59,302 nt of DNA from Salegentibacter sp. R32 (lineage in GTDB: Bacteria > Bacteroidota > Bacteroidia > Flavobacteriales > Flavobacteriaceae), in assembly GCF_008692195.1 (NCBI RefSeq), contig NZ_RXOM01000023.1:1-59302 (forward strand). Direction: 5' to 3'. The notes under the pieces are model-generated. The model worked only from the letters and a program-made list of their open reading frames with translations, did no database searches and was not told the origin of the DNA. The position numbers and the translations under genes were made by a program. Position 1 is the first letter of the stretch; each line of letters starts with the position of its first letter. This document shows positions 53,588 through 59,302 of this stretch, piece by piece.

Positions 53588-54313
53588 TCAATAATAAACA
53601 ATATCCTTTTTAGAAAAAGAATAATAATACTTATCATTTTTTATTTTTTCTATTAAATCTCCATCATTAAGGTCTACTTTATATAAATGAAACTGCCCGT
53701 CGACTAAGACTCTATCTATAACAAATTCTTCGTTAGGACTTATAAATAAATCTTCTCCAGATAAAAAATTATTTATTAAAATTACTTTTTCAAAAGTATT
53801 CAGGTTTATTTTATAAATATCGACTAATGGATAATAAGTATCTTTTTTAGATTCCTTTGCAATATAGATATTTTCATTAATACTAGCGGCTACTGCTCCT
53901 TTTAGACTAACGACAGAAGCTTTAAAATTTTCAAAATCTAACTTTCTAACATTTTCATCTGAATATAAATTATAAAATAAAGTTCTTTTTTTTAAATTAA
54001 AACTAAAATTATATGGTTCACCATCAAATTCTAAAACTTTCGAAATCGATTTGCTTAAATTTTTATAGTAATAAGCTCCCCCCTTTTTCGATATCAAAAA
54101 ATCATGCATGGCATATAGAACATTTTCAGAATGACCTAGTTCATATAATTTTATATTTTCTTTTCCTTTTCTATAATATAATGATCCATCCTGATTTTTA
54201 AAAACAGGATTTTCCATATAATAACCGACAAATGTAGTTTGCTCAAAATTATTTCTATTTTTACAGCTTACAATATTAACGAGCAATAAGAAATATATTA
54301 ATGTAAATTTCAT
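53588..54313 (-). CDS. Candidate immunity lipoprotein of cassette 3
   Basis: 241 residues. A lipoprotein signal (FTLIYFLLLVNIVSC, lipobox IVSC) anchors it in the periplasm. The rest contains repeated strand pairs (PVFKNQDGSLYYRKGKENIKLY, KKGGAYYYKNLSKSISKVLEF, ISPNEEFVIDRVLV) that suggest a beta-propeller-like fold. It starts 15 bp after the stop of the papain-fold-like Rhs tip. Its periplasmic location matches protection against a wall-cutting toxin. The sequence is very AT-rich, and I recognise no named family. Confidence 0.65.
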   Translation of the reverse strand: MKFTLIYFLLLVNIVSCKNRNNFEQTTFVGYYMENPVFKNQDGSLYYRKGKENIKLYELGHSENVLYAMHDFLISKKGGAYYYKNLSKSISKVLEFDGEPYNFSFNLKKRTLFYNLYSDENVRKLDFENFKASVVSLKGAVAASINENIYIAKESKKDTYYPLVDIYKINLNTFEKVILINNFLSGEDLFISPNEEFVIDRVLVDGQFHLYKVDLNDGDLIEKIKNDKYYYSFSKKDIVYY

Positions 54314-54328
54314 AAAACAAAGATATTT

Positions 54329-55435
54329 TTATTTTGGTTCTTCTTCCTTTATTGGTTCTAATGGACCTATGAAGTCATTTTGATTTTGAATAAAAACCAA
54401 TGGCATATCATTGTCAGGATCTGTATTTGGTTTATAATGTATACCCAATCTGTCCCCAGCTTTTGTAGCCATTTTTTTAAGCCCCTTTCCTAACTTTTTA
54501 AAGTTATTTTGAATTTTTAATAAGCTAGCAAAAAAACCATTACCTTTTGAATCATCTCCAATATATTTAAACCATTTAACATCTTTTCTTTTAGATTTTC
54601 CAAATGAATAATTGGCCGTTTGAGATTCTTCCCTCATACCACCACCTACATCAAAAACGGTAGGAACGTCTTTTTTTTCACCACCCCAATTAGATGAAGC
54701 AGTTTCTCCTGGTACAGCTATAACTACATGACCACTTGAACCTGTGTCATTTTTCCAAGCTCCTATTACTATATATCCCTTATCGGCTAAACCTTGTACA
54801 TCTTCAACATCTACTTCCTTAAAGTTTGCATCATTCCCTGTGGTTAAATAATCATAAATATCGTTTGCCCTACCAGGATTAGCAACTTTACCCCCTGAAT
54901 TTACGGGGTATAATGTTTTTTCATCTGTTATTAACTCAAACGCAGTTCTTACACCAAAATTACATACTGCCTTACTACTTCCGTAATTTGTAGTCATTTT
55001 TGTAACAACTAATTTAGCTTTACTTGTAAGATCTTTAGGTGTCGTAGATTCTAGACCTTCCAATTCAATCATATGTATAACCCTATTCTCACTAAAAGCA
55101 TAAGGGGAATTATAAGCAAACTTTCTTTCCAAAGGATCCACCGCAAAGAACCTCCCGACCCTTGGGTCGTGCATACGGAACTTGTAGTTGATGGAGTTCC
55201 CCTCTCCTTTGACCTCGTTGTCCATCTCCTGCCCCTGGAAGCCATAACGGTAGTCGCTGGTGTTCCCGTGGCGGTTCGGTAGAAGTTGCCCGAAGGGGTA
55301 ATAATCGTTAAAGGCTTTTACCTCGGGGTTAAAATATACCAAAGAACTTCCTGCTAAGGTAGGGATTTTTTTGTCACTGACCACACTTAATACGTTGCCC
55401 AAGTGATTGGAAAGCTCATAACGCTTATCGCCCAC
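54329..55435 (-). CDS. Orphan Rhs tip with papain-fold amidase-like toxin domain (cassette 3)
   Basis: 368 residues from a GTG; the Rhs frame continues back to about 55480 without an ATG. Residues 1-130 are Rhs core including [14 protein letters not shown] and SPYAFSEN. The tip (about 131-368) has Cys158 in [13 protein letters not shown] and His236 in [13 protein letters not shown], with RANDIYDYL and KGYIVIGAW between. That order matches Tae4-like or CHAP/NlpC-P60 cysteine amidases that cut peptidoglycan. The lipoprotein partner downstream fits that reading. The 5' core is the perfect 172-bp repeat. Without a start codon and N-terminal Rhs shell it is probably a silent donor cassette. Confidence 0.72.
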   Translation of the reverse strand: MGDKRYELSNHLGNVLSVVSDKKIPTLAGSSLVYFNPEVKAFNDYYPFGQLLPNRHGNTSDYRYGFQGQEMDNEVKGEGNSINYKFRMHDPRVGRFFAVDPLERKFAYNSPYAFSENRVIHMIELEGLESTTPKDLTSKAKLVVTKMTTNYGSSKAVCNFGVRTAFELITDEKTLYPVNSGGKVANPGRANDIYDYLTTGNDANFKEVDVEDVQGLADKGYIVIGAWKNDTGSSGHVVIAVPGETASSNWGGEKKDVPTVFDVGGGMREESQTANYSFGKSKRKDVKWFKYIGDDSKGNGFFASLLKIQNNFKKLGKGLKKMATKAGDRLGIHYKPNTDPDNDMPLVFIQNQNDFIGPLEPIKEEEPK

Positions 55436-55473
55436 TTCCCGGTTCCTTACATAGCGTTGGGATTTGCGGAGTA
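55302..55473. repeat. 172-bp perfect direct repeat, copy B
   Basis: Identical to 51822-51993. At 55474 the Rhs reading stops abruptly and AT-rich spacer follows, so the right border of the repeat is the right border of the Rhs fragment itself. Confidence 0.95.
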
Positions 55474-55542
55474 TTTTTTTAAAAAGGCTTCCTCCTTATT
55501 CTTTCTAACGGTTACAATCCTCCCTTAAAGTAAAATAAGGAA

Positions 55543-55917
55543 TTAATTATCAAAAAACTCTTTAAAACTTTTACACTTTATAAAATTTTCTCTTTCAAAG
55601 AAACAATCATTATCATTATCAATTAAAATAAATAAGTCTTCAGGTAAAATTTTTATTAATTCAATAGATTTTTGAAATTTATTAGTATCTAAAAAGTAAA
55701 ATATTGGATTTTTTAAAAATTTTTTAATATAATTTAATTCTTTTTCATTGTATTCTTGCTTATCAATTGGAAAAATTGATATAAAGGAATTACTAGTTCC
55801 GTAATTAAATATATTCTTTTCTGTTTTTTCAAATTTTAGAATTGAGTTATTGATTAAAAATCTTTCTAAAACTAATTTATTTAATTCATCAATTATTATA
55901 ATAATACTGTAACTCAT
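55543..55917 (-). CDS. Candidate immunity protein of cassette 2, cytosolic
   Basis: 124 residues, no signal peptide or membrane span, rich in Lys, Asn, Asp and Glu (e.g. LIDNDNDCFFEREN). No named domain recognised. It starts 2 bp after the stop of the PD-(D/E)XK-like Rhs tip. A cytosolic partner is what a nuclease toxin would require. Extremely AT-rich. Confidence 0.6.
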   Translation of the reverse strand: MSYSIIIIIDELNKLVLERFLINNSILKFEKTEKNIFNYGTSNSFISIFPIDKQEYNEKELNYIKKFLKNPIFYFLDTNKFQKSIELIKILPEDLFILIDNDNDCFFERENFIKCKSFKEFFDN

Positions 55918-55919
55918 AA

Positions 55920-56879
55920 TTATTTATTAATATATTCAATTAAATCTTTGGCGTTATCAAACACTTTTATTCCATTTTTTTCCAATTCTAATTTTGCATG
56001 TTTTCTTAAACCTTTACCATAGATTATAACTTCTTTACCGTTAGAGTTAGGTACTATTTTATTTAAAATCTGATTGGATTTACCTTTTCCGCTATCTCTT
56101 GTTACCTCAATTATATATTTATCTGTTTCAATGTCAAAATCTGTCATTAACTTACCATTCTTACCTAGAATTTGTTTTTCAATAGCTTTAATTAAATTTG
56201 GATTACTTTTAGCGATTTTGTTAGCTAAATTCCTTACTGTAGTTTCGGCCTGTAGTATTTGAGAAGCTAACCGAGGATTATTTTTAGCTAGTCTTGCTAC
56301 CCCGGTTAACGAGCCGATTATTTTGATAGAAAGTGCCTCTACTAAAGCATCTCCAGAACCAATTAAAAATCCGTCAAATACTGCTTCTTCAAATGTTTTT
56401 GAATAATTGGTTTCCTTTTTCCAATTTTCAGGATTATCCAAACCTTCTAAATTATCACTTTGATAAGTAAAAGTATCATAACTCCTACCCACATAGTGAT
56501 TTCCAGATAGTAAAGCTCGAGATGGAATTTTGATTTTTATTATAAAACTTTTTTTAACATCTGATTCAATCCTAATATCGGATATTACACCATCATCTGA
56601 AACAGACGCACTATAATTCTTTAAATGTGAAAATGGTATCCAATTCGGAATCTTTTTTTCATAAATAGTGTTTACAGTTAATGTATATGTATAAGAAATT
56701 TTTTCTAGACCTTCCAACTCTAACGATGCAATAACATCATTTTCGCTAAACGCATATGGGGAATTCCAAGGAAAAGAATGCATCAAAGGATCCACCGCAA
56801 AGAACCTGCCCACCCTTGGGTCGTGCATCCTGTATTTAAAGTTTATGCTATTCCCCTCACCCTTGATCTCGTTGTCCAT
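55920..56879 (-). CDS. Orphan Rhs tip with PD-(D/E)XK-like nuclease toxin domain (cassette 2)
   Basis: 319 residues from the ATG; Rhs codons continue in frame to about 56942 ([20 protein letters not shown]), then stop at the border with the previous immunity gene. Core: [14 protein letters not shown] and SPYAFSEN, ending near ELEGLE at 54-59. The tip's last 80 residues read [20 protein letters not shown] then GKGKSNQI, with Asp249, Glu258 and nearby Lys/Gln. This is the D..ExT/K..Q arrangement of restriction-endonuclease-fold toxins; Thr replaces the usual Lys of ExK. A central region of about 60-240 is unrecognised. Confidence 0.7.
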   Translation of the reverse strand: MDNEIKGEGNSINFKYRMHDPRVGRFFAVDPLMHSFPWNSPYAFSENDVIASLELEGLEKISYTYTLTVNTIYEKKIPNWIPFSHLKNYSASVSDDGVISDIRIESDVKKSFIIKIKIPSRALLSGNHYVGRSYDTFTYQSDNLEGLDNPENWKKETNYSKTFEEAVFDGFLIGSGDALVEALSIKIIGSLTGVARLAKNNPRLASQILQAETTVRNLANKIAKSNPNLIKAIEKQILGKNGKLMTDFDIETDKYIIEVTRDSGKGKSNQILNKIVPNSNGKEVIIYGKGLRKHAKLELEKNGIKVFDNAKDLIEYINK

Positions 56880-56975
56880 CTCCTGACCCTGGAAGCCGTA
56901 GCGGTAGTCCGAGGTGTTCCCGTGCCTTCCCGGCAGGAGTATTCTGAATTTATATCTAACCTGTTTAATGAATAT

Positions 56976-57866
56976 TTAATTTTTGGTTTCGATTAATTTT
57001 CCATCATTCCATATTTCTACATTTTCCACACACCCCTTTTTAGAATAATAAATCCATTTCCCTGTTTTCCGTAAGTGAATCTCATTGCCAAAGTCATCAA
57101 ATTTACTGCCGGAGTATTCTCCTTCCGATTTTAACAAACCATTTTTGTAATAAGTATACCACATACCCATCCTACCATGCGGAGGTTGATAGTGCCCATA
57201 TTCCTTAGGGAAATTGCCTCGGTAAAATGAAAGATAGGTTCCACCAAGCACCTTCCCATCTTCGTCTTTTAACCATTTATAAAGAATCTCCTTCATAAAT
57301 ACCTTATCATAAAAACTGATCCTAACAAACCGATCTTTTCGGTTAAGCTCTAGATTATCGAATTCGGTTGGAATATTGAACTGTTTATAATCGAACATCT
57401 TGTGCACTCTGTATTTCAAGGTATCGGGTTCAGAAATCGAAAATTTAGTTGCCAGTGTATCTTTTTTCGTGGCCTGAATAAATACGGTCAAAGGCATTTT
57501 GTTAAGGTTCATGTAGATATGATAACGTATCTCATCTTTAAAATAGGTAAACGACTGTTCCTGAAAAATTCTCACCAATGAATCCCTATAATAGGTCCTG
57601 ATATACCTTCCGTTCGGATCAATAACCATATGTCTTCTCGCAAAAAGTTTTTCAGCTTTGTTTTTGTAATCGCAAATAGAGTCATAGTATAAAGATAGTT
57701 TGCCGTTATATGAAGATAGATTATCTATCCCTGAAACCCATCTTGGCTGTCCATTTTTGTAATAGGTTATAGTATCTTTAGGCTGTGTGTGCTCATTGTA
57801 TTGGCCATACAGAATACCGAAGGACATCAATAAAAAAATCAATAAAAAATTTTCAGTCCGTTTCAT
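56976..57866 (-). CDS. YwqK/MORN-like candidate immunity protein of cassette 1, exported
   Basis: 296 residues from the ATG at 57866; the frame is open to 57887. It has a signal peptide (ENFLLIFLLMSFGILYGQ). The mature chain contains toxin-antitoxin YwqK-type repeats: ITYYKNGQPRWVSG near the start, MWYTYYKNGLLKSEGEY, and TGKWIYYSKKGCVENVEIW near the end. Its ATG lies inside the toxin gene (14-nt overlap, ATGAAACGGACTGA), the tightest coupling in the array. An exported immunity protein suggests a periplasmic or membrane target for the toxin. Confidence 0.75.
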   Translation of the reverse strand: MKRTENFLLIFLLMSFGILYGQYNEHTQPKDTITYYKNGQPRWVSGIDNLSSYNGKLSLYYDSICDYKNKAEKLFARRHMVIDPNGRYIRTYYRDSLVRIFQEQSFTYFKDEIRYHIYMNLNKMPLTVFIQATKKDTLATKFSISEPDTLKYRVHKMFDYKQFNIPTEFDNLELNRKDRFVRISFYDKVFMKEILYKWLKDEDGKVLGGTYLSFYRGNFPKEYGHYQPPHGRMGMWYTYYKNGLLKSEGEYSGSKFDDFGNEIHLRKTGKWIYYSKKGCVENVEIWNDGKLIETKN

Positions 57867-58860
57867 CAAGTAAGGGTATATTGTCATATATTTCTGTTAC
57901 ATCGATGGGTCTGGTTGATATATCAATACTCGTGCCGTTTCCATCTACATCTATTAAAGCATTAGGGTAAAGGCTTTGAAAATAATCCTTAACCTTTTGA
58001 ACAGCTTTTTCATCACCATAAAGCCAGTTACTCAGTCCTAAGCTTACATTGGAAACTGCTTCATTGCTAATACCATTTTCATCTAATCCCGCATTAAATT
58101 CACTGGCAAATGGGGCAGCAAATTCCTTTATGAACTGGTCTCCTCTATCATCTATATATCCACCGCCACCTAAGCTAGAATCATTTATTGTGAATTCTAG
58201 TTTAGTTCTTAGAGTAACATCGGTTGAGATTTGTCCACCTGCTGTACTAATACCGCTATAAACTTCTTTTTTGTCATTGGTCATTTTATTTTCATAGCTA
58301 GTATCGGAAAGTAGAACCTGATTACCTGTGCTTATAAGTTTTGTATTGGTCTCATCAAGCGCTTTATTGGAAATTTTCATAGCCCAATCGTAGGATCCTG
58401 CACTCTCAGGAGAAGTGCTTTGATTAAGCACGGAGTTCCCTTGCTGTAAAATCATTGGAAACACTTGTTGCAAGTTACTCGAAAGATTGTTAGAATTTGA
58501 TATCCCTACATAGTTTAATTGAAGTTGAAAATAATTAGAATTGTTCGGGGTTTCCGTTTTTAATACCCTTATCTTTACAGTTCCATCCTGATATCTTCCC
58601 AGAACATGAACATTCGCCTCTTCAAGCCCATCAAGATCTATGAAAGCAATTGGTTTGTTACCGGCAAACTGATATGGTGTGTACCATGGATAGCCCTTGA
58701 AAAGCGGATCGGTAGATAAAAATCTTCCAACTCTCGGATCGTAAATTCTGAAACCATAATCATATTGTGCACCTTCCCCTTTGATCTCATTATCTACTTC
58801 TTTGTTATTAAACCCATAACGGTAATCCGGAGTGTTGTGATGCCTGTTCGGCAGGAGCAT
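57853..58860 (-). CDS. Orphan Rhs tip with unrecognised toxin domain (cassette 1)
   Basis: 335 residues from the ATG; Rhs-like codons extend back only to about 58872 (FSFGMLLPN) and are stopped by a TAG. Residues 1-81 are Rhs core with YDPRVGRFLSTDPL and TPYQFAGNKPIAFIDLDGLE, more diverged from the other copies (SPYAFSEN). The tip, about 82-335, has no motif I recognise; it includes GGGGYIDDRGDQFIKEFAAPF and is Ser/Asn-rich. The overlapping downstream YwqK-like gene marks it as a toxin candidate. Confidence 0.68.
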   Translation of the reverse strand: MLLPNRHHNTPDYRYGFNNKEVDNEIKGEGAQYDYGFRIYDPRVGRFLSTDPLFKGYPWYTPYQFAGNKPIAFIDLDGLEEANVHVLGRYQDGTVKIRVLKTETPNNSNYFQLQLNYVGISNSNNLSSNLQQVFPMILQQGNSVLNQSTSPESAGSYDWAMKISNKALDETNTKLISTGNQVLLSDTSYENKMTNDKKEVYSGISTAGGQISTDVTLRTKLEFTINDSSLGGGGYIDDRGDQFIKEFAAPFASEFNAGLDENGISNEAVSNVSLGLSNWLYGDEKAVQKVKDYFQSLYPNALIDVDGNGTSIDISTRPIDVTEIYDNIPLLDETD

Positions 58861-58872
58861 CCCAAAGGAAAA

Positions 58873-59302
58873 CTAATCTTACGCCTTTTTTTATGCGGTT
58901 GACCGGTTTTTCTTAATGCCTACTTTTCAAAATTTTATAAAAGAACGTATTGCCTTTCAGCTTTGTAAATATAAAATAATTTTCCGGTTTCCCATTGCCA
59001 TCCGCTCCCCCGCCCGGGCTTTAGCCCTTATGTTCCCTGCAACACTTTTTTGATGTCCGCTCATTGGTTTCTATCGGTAAAAAAGAGTTGGCAAACGGGA
59101 ACGGGCAAAAGCCCTTCCCAAAGCTATCTTTACATAATTGGGCATTATGTCAGCATTCATTTGATTTCTGTAACATAATACAACTATGTAAAATAGCCGG
59201 CTTTGCCAACGCTCTTTTTAGCAAGTTTGCGGATAGCTAACGCCCTGCGGTTGTTTCATTTTTAAAAGCTGAAGATTGCCTTTGCGCATCAATCAGCCTC
59301 GT
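58873..59302. other. Non-coding right end with several hairpins
   Basis: About 430 bp without a convincing frame. It contains short GC hairpins (GGGCTTTAGCCC near 59017-59028, GGGCAAAAGCCC near 59103-59114) and the inverted repeat listed separately. The sequence character differs from both the AT-rich toxins and the Rhs core. It may be the end of another mobile element or the edge of a different Rhs locus. Confidence 0.5.
59079..59219. repeat. Long imperfect inverted repeat with palindromic core sites
   Basis: The left arm carries AAAAAGAGTTGGCAAA (from 59080) and GCTATCTTTACATAATTG (59123-59140). The right arm, read on the minus strand, carries AAAAAGAGCGTTGGCAAA (59219-59202) and GGCTATTTTACATAGTTG (59198-59181). 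Each arm ends in its own palindrome: ACATAAT-TGGGC-ATTATGT (59132-59150) and ACATA-ATACAAC-TATGT (59173-59189). The layout resembles paired recombinase-binding sites or a large stem-loop. Confidence 0.65.

Noticed and set aside
55474-55510. Strong AAGGAGG ribosome-binding site before the cassette 3 Rhs fragment (55491-55497, minus strand)
   Set aside because: No usable start codon lies at proper distance in the Rhs frame; the next is a GTG about 55 bp away, so it is probably chance or a leftover.
59079-59219. Integron attC site
   Set aside because: The arms contain GTTGGCA and GCCAAC-like ends, but these do not meet the GTTRRRY/RYYYAAC core consensus, and no integron integrase or cassette pattern is visible.
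1-59302. CRISPR array
   Set aside because: No series of regularly spaced identical repeats and no cas genes; the only repeats are dispersed palindromes, Rhs core copies and the tRNA-end copy.

Overview
The window looks like chromosomal DNA of a marine-type flavobacterium (Bacteroidota, Flavobacteriaceae). The DNA is AT-rich. Several promoters carry the Bacteroidota -7 element TAnnTTTG. The genes are family-typical: BshA for bacillithiol, a GH3/serine-hydrolase fusion, DUF4159, an AI-2E transporter, a THUMP-like methyltransferase and a flexirubin/aryl-polyene-type pigment cluster. Genus cannot be fixed from the sequence alone.

Layout. (1) 1-25.5 kb is mostly conserved chromosome. It starts with the tail of an IS110-type transposase and a small outer-membrane protein. 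A long minus-strand run follows: amidase, MlaD/MCE, two Fe-S proteins, a HAD phosphatase, a GH3 hydrolase and bshA. Plus-strand lptD, ridA and a sodium:solute symporter come next, then tamB on the minus strand, and a plus-strand run of tsaD, rsmE, DUF4159, a TrmH-type methyltransferase, an AI-2E transporter and a methyltransferase. (2) 25.5-44 kb is one dense minus-strand operon of 18 genes, from a tyrosine/histidine ammonia-lyase down to a membrane protein, with a divergent flavin-dependent halogenase-like gene. It encodes aryl starter formation (ammonia-lyase, AMP ligase), polyene chain building (ACP, ketosynthases, ketoreductase, two hotdog dehydratases) and export or outer-membrane placement (MMPL pump, LolA, LpxL-like acyltransferase, NodB deacetylase, C45 acyltransferase, GT2-DUF2062). 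No dialkylresorcinol genes (darA/darB) are visible. The MMPL gene has an apparent one-base frameshift in a 7-nt homopolymer. (3) 44-51.7 kb holds tRNA-Ser and tRNA-Pro, each with its own promoter, and then accessory genes. A small redox islet (NTF2-like protein, NADP-dependent oxidoreductase, divergent HxlR regulator) is bracketed by tRNA-Pro and a degenerate second copy of that tRNA's 3' end. A TPR/HTH membrane regulator, a sterol-desaturase-family enzyme, a secreted protein and a lipoprotein serine hydrolase follow. (4) 51.7-58.9 kb is an array of orphan Rhs C-terminal tips on the minus strand. Each begins with a relatively GC-rich Rhs core fragment, continues into an AT-rich, unrelated toxin-like domain, and is followed within a few bases by a candidate immunity gene. 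Two core fragments share a perfect 172-bp direct repeat. (5) 58.9-59.3 kb is non-coding and contains a long imperfect inverted repeat.

The most interesting system is the Rhs tip/immunity array. Four cassettes are present: an unknown toxin with a signal-peptide YwqK/MORN-like partner; a PD-(D/E)XK-like toxin with a cytosolic partner; a papain-fold amidase-like toxin with a lipoprotein partner; and a frameshifted deaminase-like remnant with a membrane-anchored partner. A fifth core fragment has no toxin domain. The full-length Rhs gene that would use these tips is not in the window.

Functions are read from recognised motifs and family memory; no database search was possible.
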